A program made the position numbers and the translations under genes. A stretch of 64,000 bases of DNA from Aliidiomarina shirensis (GTDB taxonomy: Bacteria; Pseudomonadota; Gammaproteobacteria; Enterobacterales; Alteromonadaceae). Shown here in pieces: positions 27,489 to 36,244 of the stretch. The stretch's first letter is position 1. Each line of letters begins with the position of its first letter. The stretch lies in contig NZ_PIPP01000003.1 in assembly GCF_003987345.1 (NCBI RefSeq), forward strand, positions 124,001 to 188,000, given 5' to 3'. The notes beneath the pieces are model-generated. The model had not been told where the DNA came from. It saw only the letters and a list, made by a program, of their open reading frames with translations, and ran no database searches.

Positions 27489-29840
27489 TTAAAATTGATA
27501 GCTCAACGATACCCACAAACTGCGTGCACGTTCAGCAGTATTGTAATCTGGAGAGCACACATACTCCGTTTCGGTTTCAGCAAGGTAACAACTGCGGCTT
27601 GATAGATCGTTATCGAGCAGGTTGTTAACCCGTAAGTTCCCCCGCAATTGTTCATTAAACTGGTAGCTCGCGCTTAAGTGCACTAACTCATAAGCTTTAT
27701 AGTAAAGCTTTTGGGTTTCCGGCCCTTGTGGGCCAGCAGCATTTGCGGTACCACGAAACCGCTTGCCGCGCGCTTCCAAATGAAGCGCTACACTTAACGG
27801 ATCGCTAACTTGAAAACTTACGCTACCATTCATCATGTGCGTGGGTGTATTCACTAACGGTAGGCCTTGGTCGGCACCGCTTTTTACTTCACTATCAGTA
27901 TACGTGTAGTTTCCTTTTAACTGCCAACGCTCGCTAATATCATAACCAAGCGCAATTTCTGCACCCATGGTTTGCGCTTCATCCACGTTCTGTGATTGGC
28001 TAAATCGCGTATAACCAAGTTCAGCCCAACCCTCACCGATATTCACACAACGTTCACCAGATACCACAATTTCACAGTTTGGCAGATCATCTTGGCGAAT
28101 TATCTTATCTTTGAAATCGTTCACAAAGAGGGTTAAGTTACCGTTAAACCCAGCATCATTTTCATAGTACGCAGCAACCTCATAGTTCACGCTGGTTTCC
28201 GGTTGTAAATCAGGTGATCCCACAAATGGTGAAACACCTTGGCCACCGAATCCCACAATTCCTGAAAATAGTTGGTTTGGCTGCGGTGCTTTATAACCAG
28301 TACTTACCCCACCTTTAAATGTCCAATCGCTATGCGCACGCCAATTGAGGTATACCCGGGGGCTTACTTGACTGCCAAAAACCGAGTGATGATCGTAGCG
28401 AGCACCATAGGTAAAAATTAGAGTTGGGTTTAAATCCCAGTTATCTTCGGCAAATACAGCCCACTGCTGATGCTTCTGAATGGCTTGCGTTTCAGCACCC
28501 TCGCCCGACATGGCAAACACGCCATCTTCCATTTCCGCATCAAACCATTGCGCCCCAAGAATATAGGCGTGATCGTTGTATAGCCCTTCAAAACGCGTGT
28601 TCACAATGAGGCTATCGATCTCAAGCGTTCTTAGCGGTCGAGGTAAGAATAAGTTTTCGAGCTGTGCTGTAATGTCGTCAGTTAGCGTGGGTCGTGTGGT
28701 ATCTTGATCAATAACCGCTTGATTCCAAATACCTTGTAGTTCGGCACGTTCTTCTAATCCTAATGGCAATGAACGTCCGAGGTTTGCACTGCTGGCTTGG
28801 GTAATATCGCTGCTCCATGTTCCGGCATCCATTTCCCAGCGATGCGCAAGAACATACTGCTCACGTTCCACTCGTTGGTAGGGCGTGTAACCAACTCGCG
28901 GTTGTACAATTCCATTTGGCGCACGCCATAAACTAACTGGACTATCGAGTGTTCCTACCTGCCCCATCTGGTTGTTGTAACGCTGTTGTGCCTTATCATA
29001 TGCAAACGTTAAGCGTTGCTCGGGATGGAATTGCCAATCCACATTAGCACCCACATTCCAGTTTCGCGCCGCCACTACTTTACGATCACCAAAGCTTCCT
29101 GAATCTTCCCAAGTAGTGCCATCTGGTAGCGGTAGTGATTCTTGGTAAGTAGGCTCTGTAGTGCCTCGATTATAGAAGCCTCCGTACATGGCTACGCGCA
29201 GATTTTCACTTACCGGGCCAGTGAGGTACAGATCAAATTTACTATCATTACCATACTGATCATCTTCTTGCAGCGTTCCGCTAGCACTCACACTGCCGTG
29301 CCATTCTTCAAGGGAAGAACGCGTAATAATGTTAATTACCCCACCAATAGCATCGGCACCATACAAGGTTGACATCGGCCCGCGCACAATTTCAATTCGC
29401 TCAATCGCTTCAAGTGGCGGTATATACATAAACTGGCTGTTGCCGAAATTGTTAGGTCCGATATTACCGATATCACTTTGTCGGCGGCCATCTATCAAAA
29501 TCAACGTGTAATCCGCCGGTAGCCCACGCATCGTAATGCTGATGTTACCGTTCTTATCTTGCCCCGAACCAACATCAATACCCTCAATATTTCGTAAGGC
29601 GTCGGCGATACCAGCATAAGGTTGGCTCTGCAGATCTTCACGAGTTACCACGGTAACACTCGCCGGAGCATCAACTAATTTTCTGGCAAATCCAGAGGCG
29701 GTAATAACAATTACATCTTCCACTTTCTCACTCGGCTCAGAAGCGGCAGGCGATGTTGATTGAGCCGTTTGCGCATTTGCTGATACAGCAAAACAACCAA
29801 GAATGAGCGAAGTAAGCAACGAAAGTTTAGCGCTGGGCAT
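27489..29840 (-). CDS. TonB-dependent outer-membrane receptor (siderophore type)
   Basis: The 783-residue protein has a signal peptide (about 24 residues, cleavage after SANA). The TonB box region is VEDVIVITASGFA, the plug domain about 45-170 includes IERIEIVRGPMSTLYGADAI, and the 22-stranded barrel ends in SLSYQF. Two Cys pairs in the barrel loops resemble those of FepA/CirA-type ferric-siderophore receptors. ATG 29840 was chosen because GGAGAGA lies directly upstream. There is no N-terminal signalling domain, so control is probably by Fur. Two Fur-like boxes lie between it and the divergent PepSY operon, supporting uptake of a ferric complex. The ligand is unknown. Confidence 0.92.
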   Translation of the reverse strand: MPSAKLSLLTSLILGCFAVSANAQTAQSTSPAASEPSEKVEDVIVITASGFARKLVDAPASVTVVTREDLQSQPYAGIADALRNIEGIDVGSGQDKNGNISITMRGLPADYTLILIDGRRQSDIGNIGPNNFGNSQFMYIPPLEAIERIEIVRGPMSTLYGADAIGGVINIITRSSLEEWHGSVSASGTLQEDDQYGNDSKFDLYLTGPVSENLRVAMYGGFYNRGTTEPTYQESLPLPDGTTWEDSGSFGDRKVVAARNWNVGANVDWQFHPEQRLTFAYDKAQQRYNNQMGQVGTLDSPVSLWRAPNGIVQPRVGYTPYQRVEREQYVLAHRWEMDAGTWSSDITQASSANLGRSLPLGLEERAELQGIWNQAVIDQDTTRPTLTDDITAQLENLFLPRPLRTLEIDSLIVNTRFEGLYNDHAYILGAQWFDAEMEDGVFAMSGEGAETQAIQKHQQWAVFAEDNWDLNPTLIFTYGARYDHHSVFGSQVSPRVYLNWRAHSDWTFKGGVSTGYKAPQPNQLFSGIVGFGGQGVSPFVGSPDLQPETSVNYEVAAYYENDAGFNGNLTLFVNDFKDKIIRQDDLPNCEIVVSGERCVNIGEGWAELGYTRFSQSQNVDEAQTMGAEIALGYDISERWQLKGNYTYTDSEVKSGADQGLPLVNTPTHMMNGSVSFQVSDPLSVALHLEARGKRFRGTANAAGPQGPETQKLYYKAYELVHLSASYQFNEQLRGNLRVNNLLDNDLSSRSCYLAETETEYVCSPDYNTAERARSLWVSLSYQF

Positions 29841-29913
29841 GATTCTCTCCAAAATCCATTAGTGATCAAAAAATTTACCGTTTGGGTTTGCCGTCCGATA
29901 AAATCTAGTTGCA

Positions 29914-29932
29914 AATGATAGTGATTCTCATT
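29914..29932. promoter_or_regulatory. Fur box 1
   Basis: AATGATAGTGATTCTCATT matches the 19-bp Fur consensus AATGATAAT-N-ATTATCATT with two substitutions outside the spacer. It lies 74 bp upstream of the receptor ATG and 57 bp upstream of the PepSY gene. Iron-bound Fur should repress both directions under iron sufficiency. Confidence 0.85.
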
Positions 29933-29949
29933 AATATTGTCGACATCTT

Positions 29950-29968
29950 TTTGCGAATAATTCTCATT
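29950..29968. promoter_or_regulatory. Fur box 2
   Basis: TTTGCGAATAATTCTCATT has a perfect right half (ATTCTCATT) and a weaker left half against the Fur consensus. It is 20 bp upstream of the PepSY gene start and 17 bp from box 1, suggesting cooperative or direction-specific repression. Confidence 0.65.
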
Positions 29969-29988
29969 TAGTTTAATCGGGGTTAAAA

Positions 29989-30588
29989 ATGCGTATGGGC
30001 AGTATGGTGAAATGGCATTGGGTGAGCTCAGCACTTTGCCTAGCGGGGCTACTGCTATTTGCTATCACAGGGATAACGCTGAATCACGCGCAATCTATCG
30101 AGGCAAAACCGCGAACCGTTACCATTGAAAAGGTAATTCCCGAGGCACTTTTGGAACAACTCGCGGCAGTAGAAACAGAGCAACCACCTGAAATTCTACC
30201 GCGCGAAATGGTTAACTGGGCGCGCCAAGAGTTACGCTTAAATCTCGCCAACAAACAGGCAGAGTGGAGTGATTTTGATATCTACTTTAGCTTGCCAAAG
30301 CCCGGAGGCGACGCCTGGCTCAGTATCGATCGATATACCGGCGAAGTGATATACGAAGATACATCACGCGGCACTATTGCGTACCTCAATGATTTACATA
30401 AAGGCCGCCATACCGGGCTGGTATGGCAGTGGTTTCTCGATATATTCGCCGTGGCCTGCGTTATTTTTAGCGTTACCGGACTACTACTGCTGCATAAGTT
30501 TGCGCGCAATCGTTGGAGTACTTGGCCACTCGTTAGCTTAGGTGTGGTTCTACCTGCTGTTCTACTTCTACTTTTCACTCACGGATAA
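29989..30588 (+). CDS. PepSY-associated transmembrane protein
   Basis: The 199-residue protein has an N-terminal transmembrane helix of the PepSY_TM type (WVSSALCLAGLLLFAITGI, followed by TLNH). A periplasmic PepSY-like region follows (YFSLPKPGGDAWLSIDRYTG, EVIYEDTSRGT), then HKGRHTG and a second helix (WFLDIFAVACVIFSVTGLLLL), and a last helix at the C-terminus. His residues near the membrane faces are conserved in the family, and some PepSY_TM relatives are haem-containing ferric-siderophore reductases. It is the first gene of a Fur-box-controlled operon with DUF2271, DUF4198 and a flavodoxin reductase. Periplasmic electron transfer to an imported ferric complex is the likely role, by inference. 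Confidence 0.82.
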   Translation: MRMGSMVKWHWVSSALCLAGLLLFAITGITLNHAQSIEAKPRTVTIEKVIPEALLEQLAAVETEQPPEILPREMVNWARQELRLNLANKQAEWSDFDIYFSLPKPGGDAWLSIDRYTGEVIYEDTSRGTIAYLNDLHKGRHTGLVWQWFLDIFAVACVIFSVTGLLLLHKFARNRWSTWPLVSLGVVLPAVLLLLFTHG

Positions 30589-30617
30589 ACATCGTATGCA
30601 TTACCTGGAGCACCATT

Positions 30618-31172
30618 ATGCGAAATAAATTTTTACCGCTAGTACTAATGAGCACCATCACGATCGGCAGTTTTCTCTTCAACACTGCCCGAGCTGAAGA
30701 GCCTGTTTCGCTCACTATCGATATCGAGATCCCACAAATTCAAGTGGCAGAATATCATCGCCCGTATGTTGCCATGTGGCTGGCAAACGAGAGGCAGCAG
30801 GCCGTTGCAGATTTAGGAGTTTGGTACGATATCGCGCTTGCAAACCAAGAAGGCGAAAAATGGCTAAAGGATATTCGCCAGTGGTGGCGCCGCAGTGGCC
30901 GCACTCTTTCCTTTCCCGTTGATGGTGTTAGTGGTGCCACCCGAGCGCCCGGAACCCATCAGGTTACCTTCCACGATATCGCAGCCGATGGCACAAAATT
31001 TTCGGAGCTTCCCGCCGGAAAATATTTTTTACACATCGAAGCCGCCCGTGAAGTTGGCGGCAGAGAAATGTTGAGCTTCCCGATTCAACTACCACTGCAA
31101 GAAACCCTTGTCGTTGAACAAACGGGCGAAACGGAGCTTGGTTTAGTAAGCGCCACATTTACTCGTATGTAG
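30618..31172 (+). CDS. DUF2271 domain periplasmic protein
   Basis: The 184-residue protein has a signal peptide of about 26 residues (cleavage ARA/EE). The DUF2271 pattern follows: VSLTIDIEIPQIQVAEYHRPYVAMWL, WLKDIRQWWRRSGR, and VDGVSGATRAPGTH. GGAG precedes ATG 30618. The gene lies 29 bp after the PepSY gene. DUF2271 proteins habitually accompany PepSY and DUF4198 genes next to TonB receptors. Their biochemical function is unknown, but a periplasmic chaperone or metal-complex-handling role is plausible. Confidence 0.85.
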   Translation: MRNKFLPLVLMSTITIGSFLFNTARAEEPVSLTIDIEIPQIQVAEYHRPYVAMWLANERQQAVADLGVWYDIALANQEGEKWLKDIRQWWRRSGRTLSFPVDGVSGATRAPGTHQVTFHDIAADGTKFSELPAGKYFLHIEAAREVGGREMLSFPIQLPLQETLVVEQTGETELGLVSATFTRM

Positions 31173-31204
31173 AACTAAAATCATTTAAAAATAAGGATTA
31201 CACA

Positions 31205-32029
31205 ATGAAAAAACGTATATTGCTCACGCTTCCGATTTTGCTACTCGCAGCTACACCCGAAGCAATGGCACACCGCGCTTGGTTGTTACCTTCCAGCACA
31301 GTGCTCGCCAGCGATCAACCATGGGTTACCATTGATGCGGCTATTTCGAATGAGATATTTCATCTTGATTATCGCCCCATGGGTACGAGTTCACTTCAGG
31401 TTGCGGGCCCGGAGGGCAGCAGCCCAGAGCTTACCAACACCTTTACCGGCAAGTTTCGCAGCCACCTTGATTTGCAATTAGCGGAAAGCGGCACTTACAA
31501 AGTATATACCGCAAGCCACGGCTTAAACGCGCGTTGGGTTGATGAAAATGGTGAGCGTGGAGGCTATCCGCAGCGCGGTCAACAAGGAACCACGGAAGGC
31601 TTGCAAGCGGCAATACCTGAGAACACACAAGAGCTTACCATCAGTGAATTTTCTCGGCGCATCGAAACCTTCATGACCTCGGGAGCGCCAGATGATCATG
31701 CATTAGAGCCAACCGGTAAAGGCCTAGAGCTAAATCCTATTACGCACCCAAACGATTTGTTTTCTGGTGAAACCGCAACCTTTCAGTTGTTGATTGATGG
31801 CGAACCTGCTGTGGGTGCCGAAATTGAAATCATTCCAGGAAATACGCGTTACCGCGATACCCAGGAACAAATAACCACCGTAACTGACGGCGAAGGCATG
31901 CTGAATGTAACTTGGCCACAAGCGGGAATGTATTGGTTTAACGCAACCTATACCGATAACCAAGCCGTTGCTCCAGCTACACAACGCCGTGGTAGCTACA
32001 CCGCAACCCTTGAAGTACTTCCGGAGTAA
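31205..32029 (+). CDS. DUF4198 domain periplasmic protein
   Basis: The 274-residue protein has a signal peptide of about 22 residues ending in AMA, immediately followed by HRAWLLPSSTVL, the characteristic DUF4198 mature start. A C-terminal Ig-like segment (GEPAVGAEIEIIPG, DGEGMLNVTWPQAGMYW) follows. AAGGA lies upstream of ATG 31205. The N-terminal His after cleavage is a potential metal ligand; the role of these proteins is usually described as nickel- or metal-transport associated, without proof. It is third in the Fur-box operon. Confidence 0.87.
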   Translation: MKKRILLTLPILLLAATPEAMAHRAWLLPSSTVLASDQPWVTIDAAISNEIFHLDYRPMGTSSLQVAGPEGSSPELTNTFTGKFRSHLDLQLAESGTYKVYTASHGLNARWVDENGERGGYPQRGQQGTTEGLQAAIPENTQELTISEFSRRIETFMTSGAPDDHALEPTGKGLELNPITHPNDLFSGETATFQLLIDGEPAVGAEIEIIPGNTRYRDTQEQITTVTDGEGMLNVTWPQAGMYWFNATYTDNQAVAPATQRRGSYTATLEVLPE

Positions 32030-32032
32030 GTT

Positions 32033-33484
32033 ATGTTCTCAGCCAACGCAGATGTAACGAGCATCGGCCCGGATATGCTAAGTGGTTCCGTGCTATTTGC
32101 TCTTGCGTTATTCACCGGCTGGGCTTTCTTTAGTTGGTGGGCCTTTCGTGCCCATCAACGCAGCTCGGTTAAATTTAACCCTGTCGTTGATACCCAGCAC
32201 GGCAATGCAGATGGCAAAATGTATTCCCAGAAAATCTCGCAGGCGCAAGTGCTTGTTGTGTATGCCAGTGCTACCGGACAATCGAGAAAACTAGCCACGG
32301 ATTATGTTGCACACATTAATAATACCAAGTTTGTTTGCTGCGATTTTAATGATTTCTGTAACCTTTATAATCATGCCAATCATCCCACACTAAAATACGT
32401 TCTCTTTATTGCCAGCACCGCAGGTGATGGCGAAGCACCTGAAACAGTAGCTAAAAGTTGGCAGGCACTACAGCAATCAGGATTACAACTTCCCCGGCGA
32501 GTTTGTACAGCCACTCTTGCGCTTGGTGATCGCAACTACCCACAATATTGTGCGTTTGGATTAGCATTAGCGGTATGGCTAAGGCGAGAAGGTTTTACCG
32601 AACTCTTTCCACCCGTTACCGTAGATAAATTGCAACGTTTTGATATCGAACGCTGGTATGAACAATTGGCGCAAGTGCCCGAACTTAGCGTGGTTGAGAG
32701 TATTCCCACAGCGGATATTTGGCGTTTAACGCACCGCGAAGAATTAAACCCGGGTAGCAACGGTTCTCCGCTCTATCATCTTGCATTCAAACCCACCTTA
32801 GGCACCTTACCAACCTGGATGCCAGGCGATGTAGTTGATGTCCAGTTGCCCGATGGAAGTGCGCGTACGTATTCGATCGCATCGCTTCCGGAGGATGGCG
32901 CTATAGAACTTGTTGTACGCCAAGTACAACTTCCTAATCAGCAGTTAGGAGTGGGTTCTGGCTGGCTCACGGAAAGAATTGATGGCGGCAGCCAAATACA
33001 ACTTGAGATTCGCAGTTACCCACAATTTCACCCACCGGAAGCAAGCCAGCCGTTGATACTGATTGGTGCTGGCAGCGGCTATGCTGGGTTACGTGCGCAT
33101 TTAAAACATCGAGCGAAAACACCCGGCACGCGACAATGGCTAATTTATGGTGAACGCAACCGCATAAACGATGCCATTTTCATCAAAGAAACGCAGGCAT
33201 TAAGAGAGCTTGGCACCTTATTAACGACAAATCGCGTTTACTCTCGTGATGGCATATCCAATGGCGACATTTCCTGCGATATTGGCAACGAACGCTATGT
33301 TCAAGATGTGATAAGAAACCAAAAAGCGCGTTTACAGCAGTGGCTAATGGCTGGCGCATGTATCTATATCTGCGGCAGCAAACAGATGGGCGATGAAGTG
33401 CTAAAAGCTGTTGCGGCAGTAACCGGTGAGAGTGTATTTCAACTCTTGCAAAGCCAAAATCGCATAAAGGCAGAGCTCTATTAA
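32033..33484 (+). CDS. Membrane-anchored flavodoxin/FAD/NAD(P) reductase (sulfite-reductase-flavoprotein-like)
   Basis: The 483-residue diflavin reductase has one N-terminal transmembrane segment (about 18-38). A flavodoxin-like FMN domain follows (about 72-210, VYASATGQSRKLA and the ASTAGDGEAPE loop), then a ferredoxin-reductase-like module with FAD motif RTYSIASLP near 281. The NAD(P) segment is GAGSGYAGLRAHL, and the C-terminal CIYICGSKQMGDEV block closes the domain. It starts three bases after the DUF4198 stop with GGAG upstream, so it is translationally coupled. It probably passes NADPH electrons to the PepSY membrane protein for ferric-complex reduction. The stop codon lies in the loop of a hairpin. 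Confidence 0.88.
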   Translation: MFSANADVTSIGPDMLSGSVLFALALFTGWAFFSWWAFRAHQRSSVKFNPVVDTQHGNADGKMYSQKISQAQVLVVYASATGQSRKLATDYVAHINNTKFVCCDFNDFCNLYNHANHPTLKYVLFIASTAGDGEAPETVAKSWQALQQSGLQLPRRVCTATLALGDRNYPQYCAFGLALAVWLRREGFTELFPPVTVDKLQRFDIERWYEQLAQVPELSVVESIPTADIWRLTHREELNPGSNGSPLYHLAFKPTLGTLPTWMPGDVVDVQLPDGSARTYSIASLPEDGAIELVVRQVQLPNQQLGVGSGWLTERIDGGSQIQLEIRSYPQFHPPEASQPLILIGAGSGYAGLRAHLKHRAKTPGTRQWLIYGERNRINDAIFIKETQALRELGTLLTTNRVYSRDGISNGDISCDIGNERYVQDVIRNQKARLQQWLMAGACIYICGSKQMGDEVLKAVAAVTGESVFQLLQSQNRIKAELY

Positions 33485-33498
33485 AGCTCTGCCTTTAT
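33464..33498 (+). terminator. Perfect 14-bp hairpin spanning the stop of the reductase gene
   Basis: ATAAAGGCAGAGCT (33464-33477) pairs without mismatch with AGCTCTGCCTTTAT (33485-33498) around a 7-base loop containing the TAA stop. The U tract after the stem is weak on both strands. It sits between convergent genes and could end transcription from both directions or protect the 3' end. Confidence 0.65.
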
Positions 33499-33521
33499 AG
33501 CAATGAAATTTCGTTCTGTAG

Positions 33522-34001
33522 TTATTTTCTACGCACGAATAAAGCAACAACCGCCGCAGTAATAATGCCCATAATTGCGGCACCTACAAAGCTCTGCACC
33601 AAATAATTGGAGAGGCTAAAGTATACCGCAGCATCGGTGGCACTCATCTGCTCCATTTCCACCGCATGCGTGGCCGCGTTGGTAAAAAAGTGCGGAGTAA
33701 TAACATAATGAATAATCAGCTGTGCTAGTGGATTTAAGATAACCACGACAATCGTGATGTAAATTCCGGTTATAAATCCCTGTGCCCAATTCATTTTGCC
33801 AGCAAAATCTCGATCACGCTTCTCTTGCAGGGCAAGCACGTAAACCGTAATTGCGATAATCGCGAAAATATTGGTGTAGATAGGGTGCACGGCGATGTGT
33901 GTACTGTGCAGCCCAACTAAACGTTCTATCAGCATCCATGCAAGCAGGGCGACAGTGAAAATCACACCCCATTTTATTTCAGTTCGGTATTGAGAGAACA
34001 T
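33522..34001 (-). CDS. DUF4199 domain membrane protein
   Basis: The 159-residue protein has four predicted transmembrane helices (about 10-27, 40-58, 75-100 and 132-155), interrupted by a polar NWAQGFITG motif. This is the DUF4199 pattern. C-terminal FVRRK faces the cytoplasm. The function is unknown. It is transcribed alone, convergent with the diflavin reductase gene. Confidence 0.8.
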   Translation of the reverse strand: MFSQYRTEIKWGVIFTVALLAWMLIERLVGLHSTHIAVHPIYTNIFAIIAITVYVLALQEKRDRDFAGKMNWAQGFITGIYITIVVVILNPLAQLIIHYVITPHFFTNAATHAVEMEQMSATDAAVYFSLSNYLVQSFVGAAIMGIITAAVVALFVRRK

Positions 34002-34152
34002 GGCGTTGCCTTTTATTTTTATGTGCAGTTATAGTGAAGGTTCACGGGGTACTTAGCAGTGCACGCTAGTTGAGCCGTGCGCGCGAAAATACCGCTTCGA
34101 AATTAACTATACGCGAAGTTCACAAATCCGCAATTTCACCGTTACACATATT

Positions 34153-34479
34153 TTAAGGTGCCAGTTTTACAGCCGTTCCGAATACTAAAATCTCGGCAGC
34201 GCTGGTGGCAACTACCGACGTGGAAAAACGCACGCCCACAATGGCATCCGCGCCTAAAGCCCTCGCTTCATCAATCATTCTATCAATCGATTGTTCACGT
34301 GATTCCGCCATTAGTTTGGTGTAATCATGTAATTCGCCGCCCACAATATTGCGCAAACCCGCGAGAATATCGCGGCCAACATGCCGAGCCCGAATAGTGT
34401 TCCCGCGCACAATACCAAGAGTTTCCGAGATTTCTCTACCGGCAATAGTTTCCGTTGTAACAACTCGTATTGGTTTCAT
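34153..34479 (-). CDS. YbjQ/UPF0145 family protein
   Basis: The 108-residue protein shows the YbjQ signature: TTETIAGREISETLGIVRGN, DYTKLMAESREQSIDRM, and ALGADAIVGVRFSTS. The family forms a pentameric beta/alpha fold; a heavy-metal-binding description is used in databases, but metal binding is not established. The start ATG 34479 overlaps the anti-sigma stop by ATGA, and AAGGTGA lies upstream. It is therefore the third gene of an ECF sigma operon and is probably co-produced with the anti-sigma factor. Confidence 0.9.
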   Translation of the reverse strand: MKPIRVVTTETIAGREISETLGIVRGNTIRARHVGRDILAGLRNIVGGELHDYTKLMAESREQSIDRMIDEARALGADAIVGVRFSTSVVATSAAEILVFGTAVKLAP

Positions 34480-34934
34480 AAATTCACCTTTTTATATTTA
34501 TCCGTTTTGCGTGCAACAATACGTTGCCGTAATACACTTAAGAACAATGCCGCCAAACCTAGATATAACCCCGCGATACCGAGGCGGAACCACCATGGCG
34601 TTGCCGTACCGATTAGAAGCTCGCTCGCGAGTTCCCAAGCGAAAAAAGCACCTACCAACAAAACACCTAAAGCAAATAAGCTCCAACCTATCCAGCCCAG
34701 CCAGCGCGCTGGTTGGTCGTGTAATATTGTTGGTAAATCACGCGTATCAATACTGCTAAGCACGGCATCTTTCACATCGGTGCGCATACTTTCTAATTCC
34801 TGCAACAACGTGCTGCATTCAGGGCATTGCTGCACATGCAGATAAATACGCTGCTGCTCCTGCTGAGTTAATTCGTCATCTAAGTACGCCGATAACTGTT
34901 CTTGAACAGCTTCACATGGATTCAGCTTACTCAT
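34476..34934 (-). CDS. Membrane-bound anti-sigma factor with zinc-finger (ZAS/zf-HC2) domain
   Basis: The 152-residue protein has the anti-sigma zinc motif HVQQCPEC (HxxxCxxC) near residues 29-36, preceded by CEAVQEQLSAYLDDEL, the typical ZAS helix. Two transmembrane segments follow (WIGWSLFALGVLLVGAFFAW and LGIAGLYLGLAALFLSV). ATG 34934 was chosen because GGAGGT lies seven bases upstream; longer in-frame starts lie inside the sigma gene. It overlaps the sigma stop by eight bases and the YbjQ gene by four. It should bind and inhibit the upstream sigma factor; the signal is unknown. Confidence 0.88.
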   Translation of the reverse strand: MSKLNPCEAVQEQLSAYLDDELTQQEQQRIYLHVQQCPECSTLLQELESMRTDVKDAVLSSIDTRDLPTILHDQPARWLGWIGWSLFALGVLLVGAFFAWELASELLIGTATPWWFRLGIAGLYLGLAALFLSVLRQRIVARKTDKYKKVNL

Positions 34935-35436
34935 ATACACCTCCATTCTCTGCTTTGAGATCTTGCAGTGCTGCACGCAATGCCATACGCGAGCGGTGCA
35001 AACGAGACATCACAGTTCCGCTATTCATTTGCAAAACCTGGGCGATCTCGGCATAGCTCAAATCATTTACATCGCGTAATACAATTATTTCCCGTTGCTC
35101 AACGGTTAATGTCAGCAAGGCCGCACGAACCCAACGTTGTCTTTCTGAAGCTTCAACCTCGTCGATAACTTCGGCTGCACCTAACACCTCTTCCGGTACG
35201 GCCGAGCTATCAAATTTTTGCTGCTGACGTAAATAATCGAAACACCCGTTGCGTACTACTTTAAAGAACCAAACGCGTTGAGCCGCTTGGTCGTCCGGCA
35301 TCCGCTTATTCGACAACGTTTTAGTTATCGCAGTTTGCAGCACATCTTGGGCCGTATCAGGGCAACCAAGTAGGTTTCGAGCAAGCGCTAAGCCACCCGA
35401 GTACCACTGCAAATATGGATTATTTAATGTATGCAC
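34927..35436 (-). CDS. ECF-type RNA polymerase sigma factor
   Basis: The 169-residue sigma-70 family protein has region 2 (DTAQDVLQTAITKTL, then VWFFKVVRNGCFDYLR) and region 4 (LTVEQREIIVLRDVNDLSYAEIAQ, MNSGTVMSRLHRSRMALR), with no region 3. The initiator is GTG at 35436 with GAGAATAAG upstream. It is followed with overlap by a ZAS anti-sigma gene. Target promoters cannot be assigned, and no matching element for the FecI site at 40973 is found here. The group-like arrangement sigma/anti-sigma/YbjQ is noted separately. Confidence 0.9.
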   Translation of the reverse strand: MHTLNNPYLQWYSGGLALARNLLGCPDTAQDVLQTAITKTLSNKRMPDDQAAQRVWFFKVVRNGCFDYLRQQQKFDSSAVPEEVLGAAEVIDEVEASERQRWVRAALLTLTVEQREIIVLRDVNDLSYAEIAQVLQMNSGTVMSRLHRSRMALRAALQDLKAENGGVYE

Positions 35437-35521
35437 CGCTTATTCTCGCAAGTAAAACTACTGTTAGAGTTATTTAATAAACGAACGGAGGGTTAGGTTT
35501 ATTCCACAAATTGCGAATTAA

Positions 35522-36223
35522 TTATCGAGCGTTGGAATGGGGCTTAAAATAAACAACAACGGCGGCACCAATCAGCAAGCAAACAATAGCCGCTACGCCT
35601 AAAGCAAGCATACCAACAATGCTAAAAGTTAGGGCGCCGAGCAAACCGCCGATAAAGAATGAAGATAGAATTGTGATCAATAAACCGAGCTTCCAAGATT
35701 TAACTTTTCGGTGCCGCAAACGATTCCCTATTAACGCACCTAAATCAGTAACAATGCCGGTTACATGTGTTGTGCGTATGGTTAAACCGCGATAACTTCC
35801 GGCCATCGCATTCTGCAAACCACATGCCATACTGGCTAGTGCAACTGCCCAAGATATTCCACTTAAAGCAAGCGCTGTAGCAGCTATCAATATTATCCCT
35901 TCCAGCAATAACGCAACGCCATACCTTCGGCTCATTCGCAAGGTTGTAGTTTCTACAATTAAGCCAGAAATGAATGCCCCGAGAAAAAAGCCACCGACGA
36001 TTGAGCCGATCAGAACCAAATGCCGCCAATCATCAAACCACGCATCGATTCCTATTTGAGAAACAGCACCACTCATGTGACTAACGGGCACTTGGAAAAA
36101 GCCAAGCATTACTACATTAATATAACCCGCAATCAAAGCTAACAAAGCGGCGCCTGAAAACACCCAAACGCGGCTTTGCTGCATGAATAAATCGTGTTCT
36201 TCCTCAAGCTGCTGATGCAGCAT
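35522..36223 (-). CDS. DUF1275 (YoaK-like) membrane protein
   Basis: The 233-residue inner-membrane protein has six predicted helices. The DUF1275 pattern is GYINVVMLGFFQVPVSHMSGAVSQ near the N-terminus and GLQNAMAGSYRGLTIRTTHVTGIVTDLG in the middle (short form: LTIRTTHVTGIVTDLG), followed by IGNRLRHRK. AAGGAG precedes ATG 36223. The family has no proven function. It is upstream of the sigma operon on the same strand, with 85 bp between. Confidence 0.88.
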   Translation of the reverse strand: MLHQQLEEEHDLFMQQSRVWVFSGAALLALIAGYINVVMLGFFQVPVSHMSGAVSQIGIDAWFDDWRHLVLIGSIVGGFFLGAFISGLIVETTTLRMSRRYGVALLLEGIILIAATALALSGISWAVALASMACGLQNAMAGSYRGLTIRTTHVTGIVTDLGALIGNRLRHRKVKSWKLGLLITILSSFFIGGLLGALTFSIVGMLALGVAAIVCLLIGAAVVVYFKPHSNAR

Positions 36224-36244
36224 TTTTATTCTCCTTTTGCGGGC

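Noticed and set aside
34927-35436. Second FecI-type iron system
   Set aside because: Its partner is a ZAS zinc-finger anti-sigma, not FecR, and no receptor gene or matching promoter element is adjacent.
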